A stretch of 64,000 bases of DNA from NCBI GenBank assembly GCA_947387575.1, contig CANDOC010000005.1, positions 186,001 to 250,000 on the forward strand, read 5' to 3'. Each line of letters starts with the position of its first letter. Within the stretch, counting starts at the first letter, position 1. The notes under the pieces were generated by a model. The model was not told the DNA's origin. It searched no databases and saw nothing but the letters and a program-made list of their open reading frames with translations. Made by a program: the position numbers and the translations under genes. The DNA is from Spongorhabdus nitratireducens (lineage in GTDB: Bacteria > Pseudomonadota > Gammaproteobacteria > Pseudomonadales > Endozoicomonadaceae). Below, one piece after another: positions 1 through 8,942 of this stretch.

Positions 1-71
1 GGCTGTTCATGGTGCCGGTCGTAAAGCCACTTATTCCGTACTGATACGGATTTGGGAATCTAGCGAATATT

Positions 72-1127
72 ATGAAGTCCTCCAGGGAATCCACTCTTAC
101 CCCCTGCCGCATGCTGGTGATTGGTGGTGGCAGCTTCGGAACCGCGATTGCAGAAGTTGCAGCCAGTAATGGTCACCAGGTCACACTTTGGCTGCGGGAT
201 GAATCCCAGGCGACTGCGATTAACGAACAGCACGAAAACTCACGCTATTTGCCGGGATATGCACTGAATCCGGCAATCAGGGCCACCACGGATTCTGAGG
301 TTGCAATTGAAGAGGCGGATGTGATTTTTGTTTCTGTTCCCAGCAAGGCTTTCCGGTCGGTTGTTAAGAGCCTGAAGCTGGAAAACCGTGGCAAACTGCT
401 GATCAGTTGTACCAAGGGAATAGAGCGGGACAGCTTTGACCTGATGAGTGAGATCCTGCATCAGGAGGCATCAGGCAATCGCATTGGTGTTATCAGCGGT
501 CCGAATCTGGCCAAGGAAATTGTGGCTGGTGTACCAACGGCAACCGTAGTCGCCAGTGAAGACCATGAATTGTGTGAAGAGATTCAGCAATTGCTGACTT
601 CGGAATCGTTCCGGGTTTATACCAACCCTGATCGCTACGGGGTCGAACTGGGTGGAGCACTGAAAAATATTTACGCCATTGTTGCAGGTATGGCATCGTC
701 CATGGGGTTGGGCGAGAATACTCACAGTATGCTGATTACCCGCAGTTTGGCCGAGATGGGCCGGTTTGCAGTGCAGATGGGAGCCAACCCGCTGACCTTT
801 CTTGGTTTGGCCGGTGTCGGAGACCTGATTGCCACCTGTACTTCACCGTTGAGTCGAAACTTCAGGGTCGGGCTGGCGCTGGGTGAAGGAAAGAGTCTGG
901 AGGAAGCAGAAGAGGTGCTGGGGCAGGTTGCCGAAGGCATCAATACGCTGCGAATGGTAAAACAACAAGCGGACAAAATGGGCATCGTCATGCCAATTGT
1001 TTCCGGCCTTTATGAAGTGGCATTCAAACAGCGTGATGCCTGGCTGATTGCACGGGTTATGCTGATGCGGGAACAAAAGACTGATGTCGAATTTATTACT
1101 CAACGGGATGGGAAGGCTGAAAAATGA
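72..1127 (+). CDS. gpsA: Glycerol-3-phosphate dehydrogenase [NAD(P)+]
   Basis: Cytosolic enzyme that reduces dihydroxyacetone phosphate to sn-glycerol 3-phosphate, the backbone precursor of phospholipids. The 351-residue protein is close to family length. It has an N-terminal Rossmann dinucleotide loop (GGGSFG, about residues 18-23), the GPNLAKEI substrate loop near 143-150, the ALKN segment with the family's catalytic lysine near 198, and a C-terminal GVGDLIATC...SRN block near 248-263. The ATG at 72 has no good ribosome binding site; a later Met at residue 14 would cut into the first strand of the Rossmann fold, so the upstream start is preferred. Its stop codon overlaps the next gene by ATGA, so translation is probably coupled. 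The 71 bases before it show no recognisable gene end. Confidence 0.96.
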   Translation: MKSSRESTLTPCRMLVIGGGSFGTAIAEVAASNGHQVTLWLRDESQATAINEQHENSRYLPGYALNPAIRATTDSEVAIEEADVIFVSVPSKAFRSVVKSLKLENRGKLLISCTKGIERDSFDLMSEILHQEASGNRIGVISGPNLAKEIVAGVPTATVVASEDHELCEEIQQLLTSESFRVYTNPDRYGVELGGALKNIYAIVAGMASSMGLGENTHSMLITRSLAEMGRFAVQMGANPLTFLGLAGVGDLIATCTSPLSRNFRVGLALGEGKSLEEAEEVLGQVAEGINTLRMVKQQADKMGIVMPIVSGLYEVAFKQRDAWLIARVMLMREQKTDVEFITQRDGKAEK

Positions 1128-1462
1128 GTGACTTCAAGACAAACCTGTCAGATGAGGCCTGGTGGCTGAGACTGGTATATCTTGTCGTGTTTTATCTGCT
1201 GGCAGGTCTGGCGATGGCATTGGTGGCAGTGATAGCACTGATCCAGCTAGCCTTGAGTCTGGTTTCCGGTGAAGGTAATGCCACGCTGGCTTCGGTTTCT
1301 GGAGGCGTAAACCGGTTTCTGTTTCAGGTGATGCAATTTATCTGTGGTAACAGCCCGGTCAAACCGTTTCCGTTCAGTGACTGGCCTGATGCTGAAGAGA
1401 TTTCAGAGCCGGAACTGGTTCCTGACGAACCGGAGCAGCCTGAAAAGCCCAGAGAGATGTAA
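1124..1462 (+). CDS. DUF4389 family membrane protein
   Basis: Small protein of 112 residues and unknown function. One long hydrophobic stretch at about residues 17-48, probably one or two membrane passes, is followed by a soluble stretch and an acidic, proline- and glutamate-rich tail (about 88-112). Its sequence pattern and its place between gpsA and sixA match the DUF4389 family as I know it from pseudomonads. It overlaps gpsA by four bases (ATGA) and ends two bases before sixA, so the three are probably one transcription unit. No catalytic motif is visible. Confidence 0.85.
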   Translation: MSDFKTNLSDEAWWLRLVYLVVFYLLAGLAMALVAVIALIQLALSLVSGEGNATLASVSGGVNRFLFQVMQFICGNSPVKPFPFSDWPDAEEISEPELVPDEPEQPEKPREM

Positions 1463-1464
1463 CC

Positions 1465-1932
1465 GTGTTGCAGCTCACAATTATGCGTCATGGTGAAGCT
1501 GAGCCTATGGCGCGAGGGGTAAAGGATGCAGATCGCAAGCTGACACCTTATGGGTTGAATCAGGCTGTCAGAACTGCCCAGCAACTGGTTGCACTTGAGC
1601 AGACTCCTGAAACCATCATTTGCAGTCCCTATTGCCGTGCCCAGCAAACGGCCAGAGAGTGTGCTGATATTCTGGGTATTGAAACCCTGCAGTTGGATGA
1701 CGGGTTTACTCCGGATGCTTCTGTAACTGAGGCCATAGAGAAACTGCCGGAAACCGGCAATGTACTGCTGGTGAGCCATATGCCGCTGGTAAGTTATCTG
1801 ACAGGTTTGCTGATTGATGGTAACCCCTATGTTGGTCCTGGGTACGGTACGGCATCAGCAGTGGTGATAGAGCTGGAATATCCCGCGGCAGGACTGGGTC
1901 GATTTATCCGGCGTATTGATTCAGTCGTTTAG
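1465..1932 (+). CDS. sixA: Phosphohistidine phosphatase SixA
   Basis: Histidine phosphatase superfamily member of 155 residues. In Escherichia coli SixA removes phosphate from phosphohistidine on phosphotransfer proteins. The RHGEAEP motif at residues 8-14 carries the nucleophilic histidine (H9). An SPYCRAQQTA block near 53-62 supplies the second conserved arginine, and SHMP near 104-107 holds the second catalytic histidine. The start is GTG, two bases after the DUF4389 stop, so the gene is the third member of the gpsA unit. The short length without extra domains fits SixA better than a phosphoglycerate mutase. Confidence 0.92.
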   Translation: MLQLTIMRHGEAEPMARGVKDADRKLTPYGLNQAVRTAQQLVALEQTPETIICSPYCRAQQTARECADILGIETLQLDDGFTPDASVTEAIEKLPETGNVLLVSHMPLVSYLTGLLIDGNPYVGPGYGTASAVVIELEYPAAGLGRFIRRIDSVV

Positions 1933-2007
1933 TTTTGAGTTGAATCGCTGTTGAGCTAATAAATAGGAGCGTTAACTCAAAATCGGAACGTAATGCCCGG
2001 CTGGATT

Positions 2008-2679
2008 TCAATCCGGCTCGGGCTGTCTGTCGTTAATACTCTGGTGAGATTCAGCAGCTGTTGTTTCAGATTTTTCAAGATGACTAATAATGACCGCCAT
2101 CATATGAGCTATCACCATTCCCATTAGCCATATAATCGTGACCTGTCCTGCCCAGCCAATAGCGATAACATCCCAGGACTTTGCCAGATCATTGTGGGAA
2201 AAACCCAGCCATAATGGCCAGTCAGTGAAAGCAATAACAAAAAATGCCGCTGAGCCACTACAGGTCGCAGCAAGATTTGAAAAGCGCATACGTACGTGGG
2301 GCTTAAGGCTGATACACTTGACCCAACGGAAAACCTGAATATCGATATACCCTCCCAACGTTACAGCAACAAGAGCACCCCAAAAAATGGGGTAGGGTAG
2401 CCCTGCTGTCAGGGAGCATATCAGTGCAACCGTGCTCGGAATCAGCAACATATGCCAGAGCGATTTCTTGAACTCTACTTCTGCCAGTTCTGAATAGTGC
2501 TGTACAAATGAACGGGAGACATCAAGTAATGGAATGGTACTTATTGCGGAAAAGGGAACCCATAAATCTACACCAAACCAGGTTCCCAGCGGAAAGGCAT
2601 ATTTAGAACCATATTGAGAAGCAACCGACGCAGCAGAGAAAAATAATAGCCAAAACAAGTACTTTTTGATGGGTGACAT
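2008..2679 (-). CDS. VUT-family (YhhQ/queuosine-precursor transporter-like) membrane protein
   Basis: Polytopic inner-membrane protein with about six hydrophobic segments. The VPFSAISTIPLLDVSRSF block after the first membrane segment and the later YIDIQVFRW block resemble the VUT (DUF165) family, whose best studied members import queuosine precursors. The substrate here is not shown by the sequence. An in-frame TTG start exists at 2724, but the ATG at 2679 has a clear GGAG seven bases upstream, giving 223 residues. The C-terminus is polar and glutamate-rich. The gene is convergent with sixA and divergent from the TauE/SafE gene. No preQ1-type riboswitch was recognised in the short upstream region. 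Confidence 0.7.
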   Translation of the reverse strand: MSPIKKYLFWLLFFSAASVASQYGSKYAFPLGTWFGVDLWVPFSAISTIPLLDVSRSFVQHYSELAEVEFKKSLWHMLLIPSTVALICSLTAGLPYPIFWGALVAVTLGGYIDIQVFRWVKCISLKPHVRMRFSNLAATCSGSAAFFVIAFTDWPLWLGFSHNDLAKSWDVIAIGWAGQVTIIWLMGMVIAHMMAVIISHLEKSETTAAESHQSINDRQPEPD

Positions 2680-2796
2680 AATCTTGCTCCGGCATAAAAG
2701 AGATAGAGTATAGATGCTGTGCAATTGTTAGTTGGACAGTTAAATAAAACTTACAATTCAGCATCAAAAATAATAAACAGATAATTAGGACAACAA

Positions 2797-3516
2797 ATGG
2801 CTGCTCTTGATGGGGTGCAATGGTGGCTGGTGGCCGCTTCTTTTTTTACTTCGTTGTTAACAGCTTTATTCGGTACAGGCGGCGGTATCATGCTGATTTC
2901 TCTAATGCCGGGATTATTACCTGCCGCTGCTATTGTGCCAGTGCATGGTGCGGTGCAGCTAAGTAGTAATGCCAGTCGTATGATTTTTGGCTGGCGTTCC
3001 GTTCGCAAGGATATGGTGCTGCGTTATCTGACGGGTGCGGGGCTTGGAACGTTTTTGGGGTCACAATTGGTGCTATCTCTGGAGGCAGCTTATATTCCTA
3101 CACTTCTCGGGTGCCTTATACTGGTTGTAACTTGGTTACCCCCATTGCCTCTGGATCTCATCCCTGGGCGTTTTACCTCGTTTGGTGTTGTGCATGCGCT
3201 TCTGGCTACTCTAGCTGGTGCAACGGGGCCGCTTTCCGGTGCATTTCTATCGAGGCAGGGATTGAGCAGGGATCCACTTATCACGACAGTGGCTGCTTAT
3301 ATGACAGTGACCCATGGATTAAAGGTTATTGTATTCGGAGTACTTGGCTTGGATTTATCAGCATATATTCCGTTAATTATTGCCATGTCCCTGAGTGTTA
3401 TTGTGGCTTCATGGGTTGGAACCCGATTACGCAAATATGTGCCTGAGATGTCATTTCATTTACTGTTCAAAGTGATCATTACGCTGCTGGCAATAAGGAT
3501 GATTGTGCTGCTTTGA
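2797..3516 (+). CDS. TauE/SafE (TSUP) family membrane transporter
   Basis: Inner-membrane protein of 239 residues, made almost entirely of hydrophobic segments. It shows the glycine-rich GTGGGIMLISLM motif early in the chain (about 26-37) and the family's twofold repeat pattern, with GATGPLSGAFLSRQGLS in the second half (about 141-157). TSUP proteins export or import small anions such as sulfite or sulfoacetate; the substrate cannot be read here. The ATG at 2797 follows AGGA by seven bases. The last 38 bases overlap the end of the convergent dioxygenase gene. Confidence 0.85.
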   Translation: MAALDGVQWWLVAASFFTSLLTALFGTGGGIMLISLMPGLLPAAAIVPVHGAVQLSSNASRMIFGWRSVRKDMVLRYLTGAGLGTFLGSQLVLSLEAAYIPTLLGCLILVVTWLPPLPLDLIPGRFTSFGVVHALLATLAGATGPLSGAFLSRQGLSRDPLITTVAAYMTVTHGLKVIVFGVLGLDLSAYIPLIIAMSLSVIVASWVGTRLRKYVPEMSFHLLFKVIITLLAIRMIVLL

Positions 3517-4291
3517 TACCGGTTCGATCCATACCAAACCAGAGCTCTCTGGACTGGGAGCCAGGTACAGTCATACCATAGGTTCCTAGCTGCAGCAGCA
3601 GGTTGGTACGATTTCGGGCTGATCGGTTTGGGCCACTGCCATGACGTATTTTCGGATTGATGATAACGATATCACCCGGGCTACAACTCAGGGTGTGTGG
3701 AAACGGATGCGTACCGTAGCGATGTTTAAGTCGCAAGAAAGCGGCTCTCTCCGGAATTCTATGTGACCCCGGGTAAACCATTGGTGCCCCGTTATGTTGA
3801 TCAAATCTGTCCAGTGGAATAAAAATCCGTAGAAACCGGCTACTGGTAAAGCTGAGTATATTATTGCGCATAAAATCACGATGCCACTGCACTTTGGGAC
3901 CGATATAAGCCGGTTTAAACAGCAGGCATGTGTTGTGATAGCTGAGCTGACGGTTTTGGAGCAGGCGGCTTGCCATTTCCCACAGACATTTGAGTGAAAT
4001 AAGACTGTCAAACGAACGGCTCAGCAGAGGTATACCTTCAATAAAGTATGGAGTATTTCGTTTCTTTGCATGTAATGAGGTTTCAGTAGTAACCCAGGGT
4101 AACTGGTGAATATATGTTGTGTAAGGAATGACAGTGGAGTCATTATCACAGGCACGTTGTTCCAGCTTCTCTGCTGCTCGCTGCAATCGGGATATTGAAT
4201 CCGGAGATATGAAGTTTTTTTTGATCAGAAATCCCTGGGTAGAAAACTGAATACCCTCACTGGCACAAAGAATACGGTTGTGACTTATCAT
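3479..4291 (-). CDS. Phytanoyl-CoA dioxygenase (PhyH) family protein
   Basis: Predicted iron(II)/2-oxoglutarate-dependent oxygenase of 270 residues. The iron-binding triad is visible as H137xD139 (in VQWHRDF) and the distal H217 (in IRHGSG). An arginine follows within about ten residues (ARNRTN), as expected for 2-oxoglutarate binding. The GAPMVYPGSH segment near 168-177 is also typical of PhyH proteins. The substrate is unknown; the family hydroxylates lipids, amino-acid-derived osmolytes and natural products. It sits alone between transporters and shares 38 bases with the convergent TauE/SafE gene, leaving no room for a terminator between them. Confidence 0.82.
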   Translation of the reverse strand: MISHNRILCASEGIQFSTQGFLIKKNFISPDSISRLQRAAEKLEQRACDNDSTVIPYTTYIHQLPWVTTETSLHAKKRNTPYFIEGIPLLSRSFDSLISLKCLWEMASRLLQNRQLSYHNTCLLFKPAYIGPKVQWHRDFMRNNILSFTSSRFLRIFIPLDRFDQHNGAPMVYPGSHRIPERAAFLRLKHRYGTHPFPHTLSCSPGDIVIINPKIRHGSGPNRSARNRTNLLLQLGTYGMTVPGSQSRELWFGMDRTGIKAAQSSLLPAA

Positions 4292-4838
4292 TGTTCAGGC
4301 CTGCATAGATGAGAGAGATACGGAAAAATATCGCTCACGCTAATTTATAGCAGATTGATTACTCAGGGTTTCCAGATAGGTTAAGAGCCTGTTCATGATC
4401 TTTCGCTATCCACGAAAGATCATGAACAGGCTCTAAGAAAAGTCAGGCACTAGAACAGGAAGCAAAATAACCGGTATCCGATCATTTTTCGCTGAGAATA
4501 ATGAATAATTACATTGCTCTGCCAGCGATAATAATTATTTCAATAGGCCCTGAGTGGTAACTCAGGGTTATTTCCTGTCTTTTGCAGAGTCCGATAAATG
4601 GTGATGCAACTTGCTTTGGACGCACTATGCTGAGACTGACTCAGATCCTTGAGAGATGTGTTCGGGGAAATGTTGTGACTCATCACCTTTGATACTTGAA
4701 CAACCCGTTGTCGTTGTTGCAAAAGATCAGTACAGAAACCGAAAGAACCAAGGGTAAATTTAAAGCCAGAATCGCGTCGTTCTGAATTGACAATATGGTA
4801 TCGGGGTGGGTCATTACAGTAAGCAGGAGCAAAACAGT
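4292..4838. other. Intergenic region of 547 bases
   Basis: No convincing gene lies between the dioxygenase and MFS genes. The region holds a perfect 22-bp hairpin at 4384-4434, listed separately. A minus-strand open frame runs from 4890 to 4540. It includes a stretch resembling a helix-turn-helix (SLKDLSQ...ITIYRTL), but it runs antisense into the MFS gene and has no good start, so I do not call it. The region may contain remains of a decayed gene. Confidence 0.5.
4384..4434. repeat. Perfect 22-bp inverted repeat with 7-base loop
   Basis: The arms at 4384-4405 and 4413-4434 are exact reverse complements, beginning AGAGCCTGTTCATGATC, and are separated by CTATCCA. The right arm is followed by TAAGAAAAG rather than a T-run, so it is not a standard intrinsic terminator. 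A perfect long stem in an otherwise empty region suggests a dispersed palindromic repeat or a paired remnant of insertion-sequence ends. Confidence 0.85.
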
Positions 4839-6095
4839 ATGAGCACCCCAGCGAGGCAGTGGCAGGCTTGCCTGATTTACGGGGTTTCATCCCTGTTTGT
4901 CGGGTATCAGTTTATTATGCAGGGCGCCGTAGGCGTCATGGCGCAAGAACTGATGCAAACACTTGCACTTGACCACCTGCAGCTTGGCCTGTTGTCGTGT
5001 AGTTTTTTTTATAGCTATGTGCTGTTGCAGATACCAGCCGGTATTGCTGTCGATCTTTATGGCCCCCGTCGGGTGCTGGCATTCTCACTGCTTCTTATGG
5101 GGTTTTCCTGTCTGTTGTTTTCGCAGGCCGAAACTTTGTTAGAGGCCACGCTTGCTCGTATTCTTGCAGGAACAGCCTGTGCTCCCGGGATTGTTTGTAC
5201 CCTTTATCTGGGACGGCACTGGTTTGCCGCGCGTCTGTTTCCGTTGTTGCTGGGCATTATGGAAATGGTCTGTATGAGTGGTGGGGCAACAGGTGATTAT
5301 CTGATCCCATGGTTAATGGAAGGCACAAGCTGGCGCCATGCCATGCTGGTATTTGCCGGACTCAGTATGCTGTTGCTGTTGATTACATGGAGTGTGATAA
5401 GAGATGCTCCAGCGGGAGTACGGAGAGTTACCGGTCGTGCCGGGAACCTGTGTCTGAAACCGGTATTGACCAATACCGCAGTCTGGAATGCAGGCATTAT
5501 TTGTGGATTGATGTATGCCATTATTTCAGCTTTTGCTGCGCTATGGAGTATTCCATTTTTACAGCAAGCCTATCCGGGTAGCGGTCACTTTCCGGCCTTT
5601 GCTGCAGGTTTGATTTTTCTCGGTGCTGCAGTGGGGGCGCCTGCCTGTGGTGCTCTGGCCAGTCAATTTGGTAAATCAAGGCCGGTAATCATTGGCAGTG
5701 CCGTAATAAGTGCAATCCTGATTATAACGGTGTTGTTCTGGCAACCGGGCGAATCACTGACCGCAGGTCTGCTGCTGTTACTGGGAATTGCCAGTGGCGG
5801 TTATGTGCTTCCTTTTGCACTTTCCAGATGTATTGTTGATGAGGCTCATCAGGGTGTGGCCAATGGCGTGATCAATATGGTCGCGAATGCGCTTGGAACG
5901 ATTGCGCTCCAGCCATTGATTGGGTGGCATCTGGGACAAACGGAGGGGCTTCCGGTGCTGGCTGATTTTCAGATGTCGCTGGTGCTTTTGGCGTTTTGCC
6001 CGCTGGCTGCAATGTTACTTGCTTTGCAGTTTAGAGAGACAGACATTACAGATGATGAACCCTATGCGTCCTCATCAGGCATATCGCACACCTGA
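4839..6095 (+). CDS. MFS transporter
   Basis: Major facilitator superfamily permease of 418 residues with about twelve hydrophobic segments. The loop after the second segment carries a recognisable family motif (AVDLYGPRRV), which supports MFS rather than another carrier class. The substrate is not evident. A GTG at 4806 would add eleven polar residues, but the ATG at 4839 has AGGAG nine bases upstream (4825-4829) and is the better start. The gene stands alone, with a gap of about 140 bases before the sulfate-transporter genes. Confidence 0.88.
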   Translation: MSTPARQWQACLIYGVSSLFVGYQFIMQGAVGVMAQELMQTLALDHLQLGLLSCSFFYSYVLLQIPAGIAVDLYGPRRVLAFSLLLMGFSCLLFSQAETLLEATLARILAGTACAPGIVCTLYLGRHWFAARLFPLLLGIMEMVCMSGGATGDYLIPWLMEGTSWRHAMLVFAGLSMLLLLITWSVIRDAPAGVRRVTGRAGNLCLKPVLTNTAVWNAGIICGLMYAIISAFAALWSIPFLQQAYPGSGHFPAFAAGLIFLGAAVGAPACGALASQFGKSRPVIIGSAVISAILIITVLFWQPGESLTAGLLLLLGIASGGYVLPFALSRCIVDEAHQGVANGVINMVANALGTIALQPLIGWHLGQTEGLPVLADFQMSLVLLAFCPLAAMLLALQFRETDITDDEPYASSSGISHT

Positions 6096-6235
6096 AATCC
6101 AAAACTGTTTAAAGAAACTGGTAAGAGTGCACCTTGGCGTCTAAACATAAGCAGTTGCTACAGCCTTAAAAGCTCCATAATTCAGTTTTGCTGGTTAATA
6201 ACAACAGCTGGTTAATTACAACAAGGGGGATTGCA

Positions 6236-7267
6236 ATGATAATCCGGTATCTTGGCTTTCTGGTGTTAATTAGCGTTGAGTTGTTTGCTCATACTGTTTT
6301 GGCTGAACAAAAGCCGGTAGAGCTATTGAATGTCTCCTATGATATCGGTCGGGAGTTGTTCCGTGATATTAATGCCGAGTTTGAGCCTTGGTGGAAGCAA
6401 AAATACCAGCAGAAAATACATATTAAACAGTCCCATGCGGGTTCAACCGGTCAGGCCCGCTCGGTTGTAGAAGGGCTGCAGGCTGATGTTGTGACCTTTG
6501 TACAGTGGCCTGAAATACAGTATCTGTATACTGCAGCCAACCTGTTACCGGAAGACTGGCATCAACGTTTTCCTCATAACAGCTCGCCCTATTACTCGAT
6601 TCCGGTTTTTATGGTCAGAGAGGGCAACCCAAAAGCAATCAAAAGCTGGGGTGACCTAGCACGGCCGGGGCTGTCCGTTGTTTTTCCAAACCCCTCAACC
6701 TCCGGTAATGGCAGATATACCTGGCTGGCGGCCTGGGCCTGGGCCTGTGATCAGGGAATGACAGAGATGCAGGTCGAGGATTTCATGCGAAAGCTGCTGG
6801 GCAATATCCGGGTATTTCCTCCCGGAGGACGAGCGGCTACCACGACATTTGTGAATCGGCGACAGGGCGATGTGTTGATCACCTTCGAAGCCGAGGTACT
6901 GGCGTTGCTGAAAATGAAGGCTGCAGAAGGCCTCGATATAGTAGTGCCTGACTGTACTTTACAGGCTGATTTCGTTGTTGCCAGAGTCAATGCTGTAACC
7001 AGCAGAAGGCAAACATCTGATGAGGCGGATGCGTATCTGAATTTTCTTTATGCCGAGCAGGCTCAGCAGATTATCGCCCGAAATTATTATCGTGTGCGTA
7101 ATCATGAAGTGATGAAACAATGGGCTGGGCAGTTCAGGCAGACTCGATTGCTTAGTGTTGAATCGGTCTATGGCTCATGGCCCCGGGCGACAGCACAATT
7201 TGAAAAGGGTGGTGCATTTGAAAAGCTGCTGCGGGAGCGTGGGCAGCTATCCAGCAAGGTGAAGTGA
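6236..7267 (+). CDS. Sulfate/thiosulfate ABC transporter periplasmic binding protein
   Basis: Exported solute-binding protein of the Sbp/CysP family, which delivers sulfate or thiosulfate to the CysTW permease. The mature part begins near EQKPVELLNVSYDIGRELF, and the HAGSTGQARSVVEGLQADVVT block and the FPNPSTSGNGRYTWLAAW block are characteristic. The start at 6236 gives a typical signal peptide (charged start, hydrophobic core, cleavage near VLA/EQ) and follows AAGGGGG; the longer frame from 6188 would put a polar extension before it. The permease gene begins at the base after its stop codon. Whether sulfate or thiosulfate is preferred cannot be decided here. Confidence 0.9.
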   Translation: MIIRYLGFLVLISVELFAHTVLAEQKPVELLNVSYDIGRELFRDINAEFEPWWKQKYQQKIHIKQSHAGSTGQARSVVEGLQADVVTFVQWPEIQYLYTAANLLPEDWHQRFPHNSSPYYSIPVFMVREGNPKAIKSWGDLARPGLSVVFPNPSTSGNGRYTWLAAWAWACDQGMTEMQVEDFMRKLLGNIRVFPPGGRAATTTFVNRRQGDVLITFEAEVLALLKMKAAEGLDIVVPDCTLQADFVVARVNAVTSRRQTSDEADAYLNFLYAEQAQQIIARNYYRVRNHEVMKQWAGQFRQTRLLSVESVYGSWPRATAQFEKGGAFEKLLRERGQLSSKVK

Positions 7268-8095
7268 GTGCCGGGAAGGTTTTTCACTGCCATGATAACC
7301 CTGCTATTTATTGTGCCGGTTATCGTGATGCCTTTTGTTGCGCTCTTGTTATGCTGGTTTGATAGCGGTCTATCCCAGCTACTTGAAACGATATTGGATA
7401 CAAGAGTGCTAAGTGCCTTGTACGTTTCCCTGGTATCGTCTCTGGCAGCAGTACTTATAAATATGGTGATCGGGTTACTCCTCGCCTGGGTGCTGGTTCG
7501 TTACAGCTTTTTCGGCAAAAGGTTGATGAATGCTGTAATCGATCTTCCTTTGGCATTGCCTACTGCTGTAGCCGGTCTGGCACTGCTCACACTGTGTGAC
7601 TCCAGTGGAGCTATTGGCGTTTATTTTCTTCAATGCTGGGGGATTGATCTGGTCTATAACCAGACAGGAATGGTAATGGGCATGGTGTTTGTAACACTGC
7701 CTTTTGCTGTTCGAACAGTGCAACCTGTGCTGGAAGACATTCCTCAAGAGGTGGAGGATGCGGCAAAATCTTTGGGTGCCTTGCCTTTCGGTATTTTCTT
7801 CAAAGTGATTTTACCCCGGCTGATACCACCAATGAGCACTGGCGCTTGCCTGGTGTTTTCCAGGGCATTGGGTGAATTTGGAGCCATGGTCTTTCTGGCT
7901 GGAAATATCATGTATGAGTCTGAGTACCTGACGTTGTTGATTGTGCTGAAGCTGGATGAGTATGACTATGAAGGTGCCTCTGCAGTGGCTCTTTCACTGA
8001 CAGTTTTGGCTCTGATCTTTTATCTTCTGAGCCGTTTGGTTGTATCCATTTCCTGCTCCCGAAGTGAGCAAGGCGGAGCGGAATATGCTCGTTAG
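7268..8095 (+). CDS. cysT: Sulfate/thiosulfate ABC transporter permease CysT (CysU)
   Basis: Integral membrane subunit of 275 residues and about six membrane segments, the first of the two permeases of the sulfate importer. The cytoplasmic coupling loop shows the EAA-type pattern (EVEDAAKSLGALPFGIFFKV, then LPRL), which docks on the ATPase. SRALGEFGAMVFLAGN is a hallmark of the CysT/CysW pair. The start is a GTG placed directly after the binding-protein stop, so translation is probably coupled. The next permease overlaps its 3' end. Confidence 0.9.
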   Translation: MPGRFFTAMITLLFIVPVIVMPFVALLLCWFDSGLSQLLETILDTRVLSALYVSLVSSLAAVLINMVIGLLLAWVLVRYSFFGKRLMNAVIDLPLALPTAVAGLALLTLCDSSGAIGVYFLQCWGIDLVYNQTGMVMGMVFVTLPFAVRTVQPVLEDIPQEVEDAAKSLGALPFGIFFKVILPRLIPPMSTGACLVFSRALGEFGAMVFLAGNIMYESEYLTLLIVLKLDEYDYEGASAVALSLTVLALIFYLLSRLVVSISCSRSEQGGAEYAR

Positions 8096-8942
8096 TGTTG
8101 GGCATATCTTCCGTTTAATGATATCAAACTGGCAAGCCAGACTGTTGATCAGCATAGCGTGGTGTTTGACGGGATTGCTTTTGATAGCTCCAGTGTGCGT
8201 CATCGTCTGGTTCGCTGTAAAAAGTGGTGGTGCAGAGTGGGTGCAGACGTTATCCAGCCCTGAAACAATCAGCGCGCTGAAGTTGACGCTGCTGTCTGTG
8301 CTGGTAGCTATCCCGTTGAATATTCTTTTTGGACTGGCCTGTAGCTGGTTGCTGGTGATGTGCAGGTGTCCCGGACGCAGAATGCTGGAACTGATTGTAA
8401 GCCTGCCTTTATTTGTCTCTCCTGTGGTTGCAGGACTGATGCTGGTATTGTTGTTTGGGAGAGGTACGCTGCTGGGAGACTGGCTGGAAACACACAATAT
8501 GCAAATTGTTTTTCATGTTTCAGGTATCCTGCTGGTTACTGTATTTGTGACCTGTCCCTATATTGTCAAGGAACTTGTGCCGGTAATGGAAGAATGGGGC
8601 TCTGACCGGGAAGAGACGGCTTTGTTGTTGGGGGCAAAGGGTTGGTCGCTGTTTCGCCATATTACCTTTCCCGGAGTCAGGCATGGCCTTTTTTATGGTG
8701 TGTTGCTCTGTAATGCCCGGGCACTTGGGGAATTCGGTGCAGTTTCGGTTGTCTCCGGTCATATTCGAGGAGAAACGCTGACACTGCCATTGCAGATTGA
8801 GCAGTTATATAATGAGTACAATACTGCCAGTGCGTTTATTGTGGCGATGCTTCTGGTGTTGCTGGCACTACTGATGCTGGTATTGCAGTCAGTACAGGAG
8901 TGGCGTGAAAAAACCGGTGCAAAACCAGCAGAATCAAGATAA
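8085..8942 (+). CDS. cysW: Sulfate/thiosulfate ABC transporter permease CysW
   Basis: Second permease of the importer, about 285 residues, with six or so hydrophobic segments. It shows the matching coupling loop (EETALLLGAKGWSLFRHITFP) and the ARALGEFGAVSVVSGHIRG block. The open frame extends upstream to 8040, but the ATG at 8085 follows GGAG by six bases and overlaps cysT by only eleven bases, so it is chosen. No cysA (ATPase) gene follows: the next gene is a SEC-C protein, so the ATPase must be encoded elsewhere or shared. Confidence 0.9.
   Translation: MLVSVGHIFRLMISNWQARLLISIAWCLTGLLLIAPVCVIVWFAVKSGGAEWVQTLSSPETISALKLTLLSVLVAIPLNILFGLACSWLLVMCRCPGRRMLELIVSLPLFVSPVVAGLMLVLLFGRGTLLGDWLETHNMQIVFHVSGILLVTVFVTCPYIVKELVPVMEEWGSDREETALLLGAKGWSLFRHITFPGVRHGLFYGVLLCNARALGEFGAVSVVSGHIRGETLTLPLQIEQLYNEYNTASAFIVAMLLVLLALLMLVLQSVQEWREKTGAKPAESR

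Noticed and set aside
1-71. Possible 3' end of a gene before gpsA
   Set aside because: All three frames were read; none gives a C-terminus I recognise.
2680-2796. Possible preQ1 riboswitch upstream of the VUT-family gene
   Set aside because: Too short a leader and no matching conserved bases were seen.
4540-4890. Minus-strand open frame of 116 residues with a helix-turn-helix-like stretch
   Set aside because: It runs antisense into the MFS gene, has no good start or ribosome binding site, and no family was recognised.
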